This document shows, piece after piece, positions 25,966 to 33,875 of a stretch of 64,000 bases of DNA. Numbering within the stretch: the first letter of the stretch is position 1; every line of letters begins with the position of its first letter. The stretch is from an uncultured Oscillospiraceae bacterium. Its GTDB lineage: Bacteria > Bacillota > Clostridia > Oscillospirales > Ruminococcaceae. The position numbers were made by a program, and so were the translations under genes. The stretch lies in assembly GCA_934465295.1 (NCBI GenBank), contig CAKSKU010000001.1, forward strand, positions 269,729-333,728. Reading direction: 5' to 3'. The notes under the pieces are model-generated. The model had not been told where the DNA came from, ran no database searches, and saw nothing but the letters and a program-made list of their open reading frames with translations.

Positions 25966-26136
25966 ATGGCATACAAAATTTCAGATGAATGCATCATGTG
26001 CGGAGCTTGTGCAGACGGTTGTCCCGTTGGCGCTATCACAGAGGGTGACGGCAAGTACGTTATCGACGCTGATAAGTGCATCGACTGCGGAGCTTGTGCA
26101 GGTACTTGTCCTGTTGGCGCTCCTGCTGAAGCATAA
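25966..26136 (+). CDS. Clostridial 2[4Fe-4S] ferredoxin
   Basis: A 56-residue electron carrier with two CxxCxxCxxxCP motifs: Cys9/12/15/19 and Cys38/41/44/48. It shuttles low-potential electrons between pyruvate:ferredoxin oxidoreductase, hydrogenase and other fermentative enzymes. The frame is open far upstream, but GGGAGGTG (25951-25958) and the family length fix ATG 25966. Monocistronic, with a strong promoter and terminator; a high-expression gene. Confidence 0.97.
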   Translation: MAYKISDECIMCGACADGCPVGAITEGDGKYVIDADKCIDCGACAGTCPVGAPAEA

Positions 26137-26150
26137 TTTAATTTAAACAA

Positions 26151-26188
26151 AAACAGCGCTGTCGGTTTCGGCAGCGCTGTTTCTTTTT
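26151..26188 (+). terminator. Ferredoxin terminator
   Basis: AACAGCGCTG (26152-26161) and CAGCGCTGTT (26172-26181), then TCTTTTT. Confidence 0.9.
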
Positions 26189-26264
26189 ATGAGAATTTAT
26201 AAAATACGGAACAACTCTATCAAAAGCTGTCCCCTTTTCATCAAAATTCCGAAACAGCCATAAT

Positions 26265-26297
26265 AATTCCGCATTCCGAATTCCTAATTCCGAATTA
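26265..26297 (-). repeat. AATTCCG array between ferredoxin and tuf
   Basis: About 33 bases of tandem AATTCCG/CATTCCG/CTAATTCCG units abutting the tuf terminator, in a convergent gap. Confidence 0.75.
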
Positions 26298-26298
26298 A

Positions 26299-26338
26299 AA
26301 AAATCGCTCTTGCCGATCACTCGACAAGAGCGATTTTT
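26299..26338. terminator. tuf terminator (bidirectional)
   Basis: Perfect 14-base arms AAAAATCGCTCTTG (26299-26312) and CAAGAGCGATTTTT (26325-26338). A-runs and T-runs on both sides let it work from either direction. Confidence 0.9.
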
Positions 26339-26376
26339 ACTTACGAATCAAACGTAATGTTAAAGGAATGAATAAA

Positions 26377-27576
26377 TTATTCATTGATACCTGTAACAAC
26401 GCCTGAACCTACTGTTCTACCACCTTCACGGATAGCGAAACGGAGGCCTTCTTCGATAGCGATAGGAGTGATAAGCTCAACATCCATTGTTACGTTATCG
26501 CCAGGCATGCACATTTCCTTATCAGCAGGAAGTGTGATTACGCCGGTAACGTCAGTTGTTCTGAAGTAGAACTGAGGTCTGTAATTATTGAAGAAAGGAG
26601 TATGACGGCCGCCTTCTTCTTTCTTAAGAACGTAAACCTGTCCCTTGAACTTTGTGTGGGGGTGAATTGAGCCCGGCTTACAAAGAACCTGGCCTCTTTC
26701 GATCTCGTTTCTCTGAATACCACGGAGAAGAGCACCGATGTTATCGCCTGCCTCAGCATAGTCAAGGATCTTTCTGAACATTTCGATACCTGTTACAACT
26801 GTCTTAGCTCTTTCAGTTGTAAGACCGATGATCTCAACTTCGTCACCTGTCTTGAGCTGACCTCTTTCAACTCTACCTGTAGCAACAGTACCACGACCTG
26901 TGATCGTGAATACGTCTTCGACAGGCATAAGGAAAGGAAGGTCTGCCTTACGGTCAGGTGTAGGAATATAAGAGTCAACAGCATCCATGAGTTCAAGGAT
27001 AGGAGCGTAAGCAGGATCGCTGAGGTCATCAGGAGCCATAAGAGCCTGGTAAGCAGAACCCTTGATGATAGGTGTATCATCTCCGGGGAATTCGTACTTG
27101 TCAAGTGTTTCACGGATATCCATTTCAACGAGTTCGAGAAGCTCAGGATCGTCAACCTGGTCGCACTTGTTCATGAATACAACGATGTAAGGAACGCCAA
27201 CCTGACGAGCAAGAAGGAGATGCTCCTTAGTCTGAGCCATAGGACCATCAGTAGCAGCAACTACAAGGATAGCGCCGTCCATCTGAGCAGCACCAGTGAT
27301 CATGTTCTTAACATAGTCAGCATGGCCCGGGCAGTCAACGTGAGCATAGTGACGGTTCTTTGTCTCATACTCAACGTGAGCTGTGTTGATCGTGATACCT
27401 CTCTCTCTCTCTTCCGGAGCAGAGTCGATGTTTGCGTAGTCCTTCTTCTCTGCAAGACCTTCGAGAGCGAGTGTCTTAGTGATAGCAGCTGTAAGAGTTG
27501 TCTTACCGTGGTCAACGTGACCGATAGTACCAATATTTACGTGGGGCTTAGTACGTTCAAAATGTGCCTTTGCCAT
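26377..27576 (-). CDS. tuf: Elongation factor Tu
   Basis: GTPase that brings aminoacyl-tRNA to the ribosome. 399 residues with GHVDHGKTT (P loop), the switch [14 protein letters not shown] and NKCD. AAGGAGG precedes the ATG. Last gene of the str operon. A separate promoter in the 103-base gap after fusA suggests extra transcription, as is usual for tuf. Confidence 0.98.
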   Translation of the reverse strand: MAKAHFERTKPHVNIGTIGHVDHGKTTLTAAITKTLALEGLAEKKDYANIDSAPEERERGITINTAHVEYETKNRHYAHVDCPGHADYVKNMITGAAQMDGAILVVAATDGPMAQTKEHLLLARQVGVPYIVVFMNKCDQVDDPELLELVEMDIRETLDKYEFPGDDTPIIKGSAYQALMAPDDLSDPAYAPILELMDAVDSYIPTPDRKADLPFLMPVEDVFTITGRGTVATGRVERGQLKTGDEVEIIGLTTERAKTVVTGIEMFRKILDYAEAGDNIGALLRGIQRNEIERGQVLCKPGSIHPHTKFKGQVYVLKKEEGGRHTPFFNNYRPQFYFRTTDVTGVITLPADKEMCMPGDNVTMDVELITPIAIEEGLRFAIREGGRTVGSGVVTGINE

Positions 27577-27623
27577 TGGAATTTCCTCCTTAGATAATAT
27601 ATAATGGGATTTATTATAATACT

Positions 27624-27652
27624 ATAATAACAGATTTGAAGCGAAAATGCAA
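27624..27652 (-). promoter_or_regulatory. Internal tuf promoter
   Basis: On the minus strand TTGCAT (27647-27652), 17-base spacer, TATTAT (27624-27629), within the fusA-tuf gap. Confidence 0.6.
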
Positions 27653-27679
27653 GCTTTTTTATAAATTTTACTAAAAAAC

Positions 27680-29761
27680 TTATTCAGCCTTGCCTCTTGC
27701 GTTCATGATCTTTTCAGCAACGTTCTTAGGAACTTCTACATAGCTGTGCGGTTCCATTGTGTACTGACCGCGACCCTGTGTCTTGGAACGAAGGTCGTTG
27801 GAGTAACCGAACATTTCAGAAAGCGGAACGAGAGCATCAACCTGAGCTGTTCCGTTGTTGATCTCCTGACCGAGGATCTGTCCTCTTCTGGAGTTGAGGT
27901 CACCGATAACAGTTCCCATAAAGTCCTCGGGAACGATAGCGGATACCTTCATGATAGGTTCGAGAATGCATGGGTTAGCCTTCTTCATAGCTTCCTTGAA
28001 CGCCATAGAACCTGCGATCGAGAATGCCATTTCAGAGGAGTCGACTTCATGGTAAGAACCATCGTAAAGAGTAACCTTTACGTCAACTACCGGGTAACCT
28101 GCGAGGATACCGGACTTCATAGCGCCCTGGATACCCTTGTCAACAGCAGGGATGTATTCCTTAGGAATAGCGCCGCCGACAACTGCATTGATGAACTCGT
28201 AACCCTTACCGGATTCGTTAGGTTCAAGCTTGATCTTAACGTGACCGTACTGACCCTTACCACCGGACTGACGAGCGTACTTGTGATCAACATCAGCAAG
28301 AGTCTTGACAGTTTCCTTGTAAGCAACCTGAGGTGCACCTACGTTAGCTTCAACCTTGAATTCTCTGAGAAGACGGTCAACTATGATATCAAGGTGAAGC
28401 TCACCCATACCTGCAATGATCGTCTGTCCTGTTTCTTCATCTGTCCATGTCTTGAAGGTCGGGTCTTCTTCAGCAAGCTTTGAAAGACCGATACCCATCT
28501 TTTCCTGACCTGCCTTAGTCTTAGGCTCGATAGCGAGCTGGATAACAGGCTCAGGGAATTCCATGGATTCGAGAATGATCGGGTGCTTAGGATCGCAAAG
28601 TGTATCACCTGTTGTTGTATTCTTAAGACCAACGCAGGCAGCGATATCACCTGCATAACAGGTATCGATATCCTTTCTGTGGTTAGAATGCATCTGGAGG
28701 ATACGTCCCATTCTTTCGCTGTTGTCCTTTGTAGCATTGAGGACAGTTGCACCTGCATCTACCTTACCGGAGTAAACACGGAAGTAGCAGAGCTTACCAA
28801 CGAACGGGTCAGTTGCGATCTTGAATGCGAGAGCTGCAAATGGCTCTTCGTCAGAGGAAGGTCTTTCCTCTTCCTCACCTGTATCGGGGTTTACGCCCTT
28901 GATGTGAGGGATATCGAGCGGAGAAGGCATATAGTCAACGATAGCGTCGAGGAGCTTCTGTACGCCCTTATTTCTGTAAGAAGTACCGCAAACAACGGGA
29001 ACCATTGTATTTGCGATAGTACCCTTACGGATACATTTCTTGATCTCATCAATGGTAATTTCCTCACCGCCGAGGTATTTTTCCATGATCTCATCATCCT
29101 GCTCAGCAACAGCCTCGAGCATAGCTTCGTGGTATTTCTGAGCCTTTTCAACCATATCGGCAGGGATATCTTCAACTCTGATATCCTTTCCGAGGTCGTC
29201 ATAGTAAACGTAAGCCTTCATTTCAACAAGGTCAACAAGTCCCTTGAAGTCGTCCTCAGCACCGATAGGGAGCTGGATCGGAACAGCATTACACTTAAGA
29301 CGGTCGTGCATCATATCTACAACGTGGTAGAAGTTTGCACCCATGATATCCATCTTGTTTACATATACCATTCTCGGTACCTGATATTTATTTGCCTGTC
29401 TCCAAACTGTTTCTGTCTGGGGCTCAACGCCGCCCTTTGCACAGAGAACCGTTACAGAACCGTCGAGTACACGAAGTGAACGTTCAACTTCAACTGTAAA
29501 GTCAACGTGGCCGGGGGTGTCGATAATATTGATTCTATGACCTGCCCAGTGTGCAGTTGTAGCAGCGGAAGTAATTGTGATACCTCTCTCCTGCTCCTGT
29601 GCCATCCAGTCCATTGTTGCAGCACCGTCGTGAGTTTCACCGATCTTATGGTTTACACCTGTATAGAAAAGGATACGCTCGGTTGTGGTGGTTTTACCTG
29701 CGTCAATGTGGGCCATTATACCAATATTTCTTGTATCTTCAAGTGAACAATCTCTTGGCAT
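27680..29761 (-). CDS. fusA: Elongation factor G
   Basis: Ribosomal translocase GTPase of 693 residues with [27 protein letters not shown] and NKMD, and the full five-domain length. AGGAGG lies close before the ATG. Third gene of the str operon, 36 bases after rpsG. Confidence 0.98.
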   Translation of the reverse strand: MPRDCSLEDTRNIGIMAHIDAGKTTTTERILFYTGVNHKIGETHDGAATMDWMAQEQERGITITSAATTAHWAGHRINIIDTPGHVDFTVEVERSLRVLDGSVTVLCAKGGVEPQTETVWRQANKYQVPRMVYVNKMDIMGANFYHVVDMMHDRLKCNAVPIQLPIGAEDDFKGLVDLVEMKAYVYYDDLGKDIRVEDIPADMVEKAQKYHEAMLEAVAEQDDEIMEKYLGGEEITIDEIKKCIRKGTIANTMVPVVCGTSYRNKGVQKLLDAIVDYMPSPLDIPHIKGVNPDTGEEEERPSSDEEPFAALAFKIATDPFVGKLCYFRVYSGKVDAGATVLNATKDNSERMGRILQMHSNHRKDIDTCYAGDIAACVGLKNTTTGDTLCDPKHPIILESMEFPEPVIQLAIEPKTKAGQEKMGIGLSKLAEEDPTFKTWTDEETGQTIIAGMGELHLDIIVDRLLREFKVEANVGAPQVAYKETVKTLADVDHKYARQSGGKGQYGHVKIKLEPNESGKGYEFINAVVGGAIPKEYIPAVDKGIQGAMKSGILAGYPVVDVKVTLYDGSYHEVDSSEMAFSIAGSMAFKEAMKKANPCILEPIMKVSAIVPEDFMGTVIGDLNSRRGQILGQEINNGTAQVDALVPLSEMFGYSNDLRSKTQGRGQYTMEPHSYVEVPKNVAEKIMNARGKAE

Positions 29762-29797
29762 AAATTAAACCTCCATAAATTGCAGCATTAAGCCGTC

Positions 29798-30268
29798 TTA
29801 CCAACGGTAATGTGCAAATGCCTTGTTAGCTTCAGCCATCTTATGAGTATCTTCGCGCTTCTTGCAAGCACCGCCGGTACCGTTGATAGCGTCCATGATC
29901 TCAGCTGCAAGTCTTTCCTTCATGGTTCTTTCGCTTCTTGCTCTGGAATAGGTCGTGAGCCATCTGAGTCCGAGAGTCTGACGTCTTTCGGGACGTACCT
30001 CCATAGGAACCTGATATGTTGCACCACCTACACGGCGAGCCTTTACTTCGAGGAGAGGCATGATGTTTTCGAGAGCTTCATTGAATGCTTCGAGAGCGTC
30101 CTTGCCTGTCTTCTCTGCTACGATGTCGAATGCACCGTAAACGATCTTCTGAGCAACACCCTTCTTACCGTCAAGCATAATGTTGTTGATAAGACGTGTT
30201 ACGATCTCAGAATTGTAAACCGGATCACACAAAACTTCACGCTTTGCGATTTTACCTCTTCTTGGCAC
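29798..30268 (-). CDS. rpsG: 30S ribosomal protein S7
   Basis: Binds the 3' major domain of 16S rRNA and nucleates head assembly. The 156-residue length is exactly the family norm when translation starts at GTG 30268 ([11 protein letters not shown] follows), served by GGAGGG a few bases upstream. The frame extends further upstream, but that part is not S7. The 190-base gap from rpsL carries three consecutive hairpins. Confidence 0.96.
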   Translation of the reverse strand: MPRRGKIAKREVLCDPVYNSEIVTRLINNIMLDGKKGVAQKIVYGAFDIVAEKTGKDALEAFNEALENIMPLLEVKARRVGGATYQVPMEVRPERRQTLGLRWLTTYSRARSERTMKERLAAEIMDAINGTGGACKKREDTHKMAEANKAFAHYRW

Positions 30269-30323
30269 AGTTCTTCCCTCCTTCATAGAAATGATATCAT
30301 AGGTACTCGTTTCATTCCACAAT

Positions 30324-30398
30324 CTCTGCGATGACACGCACGTCCAATGCAGAGGTATTCATATATATTAAAATGAATACTCCACATTCAATATGTGG
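30324..30398 (-). promoter_or_regulatory. Three tandem hairpins in the rpsL-rpsG intercistron
   Basis: In mRNA order: CCACAT/ATGTGG (30393-30398 with 30382-30387), GTATTCAT/ATGAATAC (30373-30380 with 30355-30362), and CTCTGC/GCAGAG (30349-30354 with 30324-30329). All have perfect arms and sit almost end to end. In E. coli, S7 represses its own synthesis through the rpsL-rpsG intercistron; whether this plays that part is inference. Confidence 0.55.
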
Positions 30399-30459
30399 TT
30401 TCATTGAGTCATACTTCCAATGATATGCCAATTGTTTTAAGATTTTGTATTCTGCGCTA

Positions 30460-30885
30460 TTACTTAGCTGCGCCTGCCTTAGGCTTCTTTGCGCCGTACT
30501 TGGAACGAGCCTGATTTCTCTTAGCTACGCCCTGAGCGTCAAGTGTGCCTCTGATGATGTGGTAACGTACACCAGGGAGATCCTTTACACGTCCGCCTCT
30601 GATAAGAACAACGGAGTGTTCCTGGAGGTTATGACCGATACCCGGAATGTAAGCAGTAACTTCTGTACCGTTTGTGAGCTTTACTCTGGCGATCTTTCTC
30701 ATAGCAGAGTTAGGCTTCTTAGGTGTAGCAGTTCTTACAGCTGTGCATACGCCTCTCTTCTGAGGTGCGCTCTGATCGATCTGGATCTTCTTCTTGGAGT
30801 TGTAACCCTTCTGAAGAGCAGGAGCTGTGGATTTCTTTTCGGAAACCTCTCTTCCCTTACGAACCAACTGGTTAAATGTAGGCAT
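30460..30885 (-). CDS. rpsL: 30S ribosomal protein S12
   Basis: Decoding-centre protein of 141 residues with [10 protein letters not shown] and [11 protein letters not shown]. The two lysines where streptomycin-resistance substitutions occur are wild type. GAAAGGAGA precedes the ATG. First gene of the str operon rpsL-rpsG-fusA-tuf. Confidence 0.98.
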   Translation of the reverse strand: MPTFNQLVRKGREVSEKKSTAPALQKGYNSKKKIQIDQSAPQKRGVCTAVRTATPKKPNSAMRKIARVKLTNGTEVTAYIPGIGHNLQEHSVVLIRGGRVKDLPGVRYHIIRGTLDAQGVAKRNQARSKYGAKKPKAGAAK

Positions 30886-30968
30886 AATCTATCTCCTTTC
30901 CCAAAAATTACTGTTTATATGCACGTCCGGGCGCAATTACCCATAAAGACAGCATCAAACAATTAATA

Positions 30969-30997
30969 ATTATATACACAAAGCGCCGATTTGTCAA
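30969..30997 (-). promoter_or_regulatory. str operon promoter
   Basis: On the minus strand a perfect TTGACA (30992-30997), 17-base spacer and perfect TATAAT (30969-30974), about 80 bases before rpsL. The following stretch, 30998-31160, is AT-rich and I see nothing else in it. Confidence 0.9.
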
Positions 30998-31167
30998 GCA
31001 TTTTCGCCAATTTTTTCTCAAAAATTTTTGCAGCATCAACATTATATGCGCTTTTCGTCATATTTATACAAAATGCAGAAATTCCGCCCTTATTTTTATG
31101 TGAAATATGAAATTTATGGCACTAAATCGGTAAACCGATGCCAATGCAACGGAAAAGAGAGCAAACT

Positions 31168-31206
31168 TTGATAATTGACAATTGATAATTGATAATTGAT
31201 AATTTT
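31168..31206. repeat. AATTGATAATT array
   Basis: Tandem TTGATAATTGACAATTGATAATT units. This is a second short-unit array family, distinct from AATTCGG, with further copies at 31448, 31685, 36194, 36340, 51834 and 62546. Confidence 0.8.
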
Positions 31207-31232
31207 GTCGGAAACAAATTGCGGAATAGCAC

Positions 31233-31261
31233 TTGACATTTTTTATGCCTTATAATATAAA
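31233..31261 (+). promoter_or_regulatory. Promoter of a short RNA antisense to the small toxin-like gene
   Basis: TTGACA (31233-31238), 17-base spacer, TATAAA (31256-31261). No plus-strand gene follows before the terminator at 31325-31355. Confidence 0.55.
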
Positions 31262-31267
31262 TCTTAT

Positions 31268-31355
31268 AATATAAATATAACATGAGCATACCGATAGACG
31301 GTCGCTCCCAAGATTGTGTTAAAGAATAACCGCCAAAGGGCGGTTATTTCTTTTT
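31268..31355 (+). ncRNA. Candidate antisense RNA (type I antitoxin)
   Basis: Predicted transcript of about 88 nt from the promoter at 31233-31261 to the hairpin AATAACCGCC-AAAG-GGCGGTTATT plus TCTTTTT. Its 3' end is complementary to the last codons and terminator of the 26-codon gene on the other strand, as in 3'-overlapping type I systems. A related sequence (GTTAAGAATGACCGCCC hairpin) occurs at 36291-36338. Confidence 0.4.
31325..31355. terminator. Shared terminator of the small gene and its antisense RNA
   Basis: Ten-base perfect arms 31325-31334 and 31339-31348. The T-run is strong on plus and weaker on minus. The second arm contains the stop codon of the small gene. Confidence 0.7.
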
Positions 31356-31424
31356 GCTATCAAGCAGTATCTTAATGATATCGCAAATAAGTATTCCTAA
31401 AGTAAGTACTTCAATAATACTCAT
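31344..31424 (-). CDS. 26-residue hydrophobic peptide, holin-like type I toxin candidate
   Basis: Translates from ATG 31424 as MSIIEVLTLGILICDIIKIL followed by LDSKKK and stop. It has a short acidic N-terminus, one membrane-spanning helix and a Lys-rich tail, the layout of small holin-like/type I toxins (for example MSxxExLTLxL peptides of Firmicutes). The stop lies inside a terminator hairpin shared with a plus-strand RNA. The ribosome site is weak (GGGAT about 10 bases upstream), which is common in type I toxins. No homology could be tested. Confidence 0.5.
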   Translation of the reverse strand: MSIIEVLTLGILICDIIKILLDSKKK

Positions 31425-31447
31425 AAGCAGCGATCCCGTTAGGAAAG

Positions 31448-31522
31448 TTGACAGTTAACAGTTAATAGTTAACAATTGGCGTTTTTTAATTGTCAATTAT
31501 CAACTATCAATTATCAATTAAA
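31448..31522. repeat. GTTAACAGTTAATAGTTAAC / AATTGTCAATTATC array
   Basis: About 75 bases of heptad-like units in two flavours facing each other, directly upstream of the small toxin-like gene. Confidence 0.8.
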
Positions 31523-31526
31523 ATTA

Positions 31527-31620
31527 CAGACCTGTTTTCAGGGAATTACTCCACTGAAAACAGGTCTGTTCGTTTATTTAAACATCTTATGCCGCAGAAC
31601 GGGAAACCCGTTCCTTACAA
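31527..31620. repeat. CCTGTTTTCA hairpin and ACGGG hairpin
   Basis: Perfect 14-base arms CAGACCTGTTTTCA (31527-31540) and TGAAAACAGGTCTG (31555-31568), then GAACGGG-AAA-CCCGTTC (about 31597-31613). Both hairpin types recur at 14503-14600; one-armed remnants occur near 45570. The 31886 gene start is the next gene to the right. Confidence 0.7.
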
Positions 31621-31684
31621 ATTTTTCGGATAATTTGCCGTTTATAAACAGGCAAATACAGAACCCGCCCCAAGATCAAAAAAG

Positions 31685-31793
31685 CTGTTAACTATTGACT
31701 GTTAACTATCAACTATCAACTATCAACTATTAACTATTAACTATTAACTGTAAACTGCAAATTGTCAATTATCAATTCTCAATTATCAATTAA
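31685..31793. repeat. GTTAACTATTAACT / CAATTATCAATT array
   Basis: About 110 bases of tandem TAACTAT/CAACTAT units grading into CAATTAT units, ending just before the GntR promoter. Confidence 0.8.
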
Positions 31794-31811
31794 AAAAATT
31801 TCTCCTCCCTC

Positions 31812-31840
31812 TTGACAAATGCCGAAAAGTGTGTTATAAC
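31812..31840 (+). promoter_or_regulatory. Promoter of the GntR-ABC operon
   Basis: TTGACA (31812-31817), 17-base spacer, TATAAC (31835-31840), about 45 bases before the regulator ATG. Confidence 0.8.
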
Positions 31841-31871
31841 TGTATTACAGCAAGTAGTACAGTTAATACAG
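31840..31871. promoter_or_regulatory. Likely GntR operator
   Basis: Inverted repeat CTGTATTA (31840-31847) and TAATACAG (31864-31871), with a further TACAG copy between (GTACAG at 31858-31863). It overlaps the transcription start, so autorepression by the adjacent regulator is likely. Confidence 0.6.
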
Positions 31872-31886
31872 ATAGAGGGTGATATA

Positions 31887-32279
31887 ATGTTTGCAATTGA
31901 CCTCAGGGAGCGCACTCCTATTTATGAGCAGCTCTACAAAAGAATAACCGAGCTTATCATAAAGGGCGAGCTTAAACAGGACGATAAGCTCCCGAGCGTC
32001 CGTGAGCTTGCGAAGGAGCTTGGCGTTAATCCGAATACGGTCGCAAAAGCGTTCCAGATGCTCGAACGTGACAAGGTGATCTACTCCTTGCAGGGCAGAG
32101 GAAGCTTCGTTGCCGCCGTCCAAACCGACAGCATCAAGGAGCGAACGCTCACAGCTTTTGATGCGGCTGTTGCCGAGGCTCTGAAGGCAGGACTGACCGC
32201 TGACGAACTTATCTTACGCATAAAAAATTATGACGAAAAAGGACTTGACAAAAATGAAACGCAAAAACAGGAAAAATAA
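31887..32279 (+). CDS. GntR family transcriptional regulator (YtrA-like)
   Basis: A 130-residue protein with an N-terminal winged helix-turn-helix (PIYEQLYKRI, DDKLPSVRELAKELGVNPNTVAKAFQMLE) and a short C-terminal helical tail instead of a ligand-binding domain, typical of YtrA-type regulators that control ABC transporters responding to cell-envelope stress. ATG 31887 has GAGGGTGAT upstream. It heads an operon with a carboxypeptidase and an ABC transporter, and an inverted repeat overlaps its promoter. Confidence 0.9.
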   Translation: MFAIDLRERTPIYEQLYKRITELIIKGELKQDDKLPSVRELAKELGVNPNTVAKAFQMLERDKVIYSLQGRGSFVAAVQTDSIKERTLTAFDAAVAEALKAGLTADELILRIKNYDEKGLDKNETQKQEK

Positions 32280-32967
32280 ACATTCCGCTTTTCCTGCCGT
32301 TGTATGTACGGTGTTCCTTGCCGCAGCGGTGCTTTCGGGAAATGCCGTTTACCGCAGACAGCAAATTATTGCAAATGTCAGCACAAATGAAACCGCCGAT
32401 GCATCTGACCCGATGCTTGTATTGGTGAACAGAACGCATATTATCTCGAACGAATACAGCGGCGAGCTTGTCGAACTCGACTGCGGAAAAAGCGTCGATT
32501 CACGGATCTATCCCGACCTCCAAGCGATGTTTGACGAAATGAGGAACGAGGGCATTTATCCGATAGTGAACGAGGGCTTCCGCACAAGGAAAGATCAGGA
32601 GCAGATGATGACAGATCAGATAAACGCTTATCTTGACGAGGGTTACAGCCGCAGAAAAGCGGAAAAGCTTGCGGAGAAGATAGTTGCTCCCGTGGGTTCG
32701 AGCGAACACGAGCTTGGCATTGCCGTTGACATCATCGCCGATAAAGCTAAGTCGGATAACGAAACGATCTATGACTGGCTTGCGGAAAATGCGTATAAAT
32801 ACGGCTTTATCCTCCGCTATCCACCGAATAAGACCGAGATAACGGGCATCGATTATGAGCCTTGGCATTACCGATATGTCGGCAAAAAGGCGGCAGCGGA
32901 AATTTATGAACAGGGCATTTGCCTTGAAGAATACCTTGAAAATAACACGAAAGGAACAGATATATGA
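32254..32967 (+). CDS. D-alanyl-D-alanine carboxypeptidase, VanY type (M15B)
   Basis: A 237-residue extracytoplasmic Zn peptidase anchored by one N-terminal membrane segment (about 12-33). Catalytic motifs SSEHELGIAVD and EPWHYRYV are intact. It would trim the terminal D-Ala of peptidoglycan stems. ATG 32254 has AAGGA upstream; an earlier in-frame ATG at 32230 lacks a site. It overlaps the end of the GntR gene and its stop overlaps the next ATG. Co-transcription with a GntR/ABC module suggests an envelope-stress or cell-wall antibiotic response (inference). Confidence 0.88.
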   Translation: MKRKNRKNKHSAFPAVVCTVFLAAAVLSGNAVYRRQQIIANVSTNETADASDPMLVLVNRTHIISNEYSGELVELDCGKSVDSRIYPDLQAMFDEMRNEGIYPIVNEGFRTRKDQEQMMTDQINAYLDEGYSRRKAEKLAEKIVAPVGSSEHELGIAVDIIADKAKSDNETIYDWLAENAYKYGFILRYPPNKTEITGIDYEPWHYRYVGKKAAAEIYEQGICLEEYLENNTKGTDI

Positions 32968-33875
32968 TTAAATTAAAGGGTGCAGTTAAGAAATTTGACG
33001 GCTTTGATGCACTTGACGGCGTTGACCTTGAAATAGGCAGCGGCGCAGCATTCGGGCTGTTAGGCTCGAACGGCGCAGGAAAATCCACCGTCCTGCGGCT
33101 TCTCTCGGGCATATACGAAGCGGACGGCGGAACGGTCGAGATAGACGGCGAAAGCGTCTTCGACAACGCCGATGTCAAGCGCAGAGTTTTCTTCATCAAT
33201 GATGAAACGGTGCAGTACAACGGAATGTCGCTCGCCGATATGCGGCGGTATTTCAGCGGATTTTACCCGAATTTCTCGAACGAGCTTTTCGATAAGCTGA
33301 ACGATACCATAAAGCTCCCCGAGAAAAAGCCGATGGACAAATTTTCAAAGGGAATGAAGCGTCAGGCTATCGTTATCACGGGGCTTGCCTGCCAAACGGA
33401 CTATCTTTTCCTCGATGAAGCCTTTGACGGACTTGACCCGACTATGCGAAACATCGTAAAGCGTATGCTCGTTGATGAAATGCTCGACCGTGGACTTACG
33501 ACCGTCATTTCCTCGCATAATCTGAAGGAAATAAACGAAATTTGCGACAGTGCGGCGCTTATGCACAGAGGAAAGGTGCTTTTCTGCCGTGACCTTGACA
33601 GTTTAAAGGGCGAAGTCCACAAAATTCAGGCTGCTTTCGACAAAAATTATACGGCGGAGGATTTCCCCGAGCTTAAAGTGCTGCATTTTGAGCAGAACGG
33701 CAGCCTTACATATATGATCGCAAAGGGAAGCGCCGAAACGGTCGAAGAAGCCGTGCGCAAAAAGTCGCCGCTCGTCTTTGATATGATACCGCTCACGCTT
33801 GAAGAAATTTTTATCTATGAAATGGAGGAAAAGGGTTATGACTGGAAAGGCATCGACTGCACAAACATCGGCTGA
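32964..33875 (+). CDS. ABC transporter ATP-binding protein
   Basis: A 303-residue ATPase of the YtrB/BcrA group: Walker A LLGSNGAGKST, Walker B YLFLDEAFDGLD, H-loop region VISSHNL. The signature is degenerate, FSKGM rather than LSGGQ, common in this subfamily. ATGA overlap with the carboxypeptidase stop indicates coupling. The C-terminal third is the usual accessory domain. Partner of the membrane protein that follows. Confidence 0.92.
   Translation: MIKLKGAVKKFDGFDALDGVDLEIGSGAAFGLLGSNGAGKSTVLRLLSGIYEADGGTVEIDGESVFDNADVKRRVFFINDETVQYNGMSLADMRRYFSGFYPNFSNELFDKLNDTIKLPEKKPMDKFSKGMKRQAIVITGLACQTDYLFLDEAFDGLDPTMRNIVKRMLVDEMLDRGLTTVISSHNLKEINEICDSAALMHRGKVLFCRDLDSLKGEVHKIQAAFDKNYTAEDFPELKVLHFEQNGSLTYMIAKGSAETVEEAVRKKSPLVFDMIPLTLEEIFIYEMEEKGYDWKGIDCTNIG

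Noticed and set aside
28583..29479. 298-codon plus-strand frame
   Set aside because: Antisense to fusA, whose codon bias leaves the opposite strand open.
31268..31355. tRNA gene
   Set aside because: No cloverleaf, TTCGA arm or CCA-end context; only a terminator hairpin is present.
32209..32439. Minus-strand frame opposite the carboxypeptidase
   Set aside because: Overlaps two well-supported plus-strand genes and has no features.
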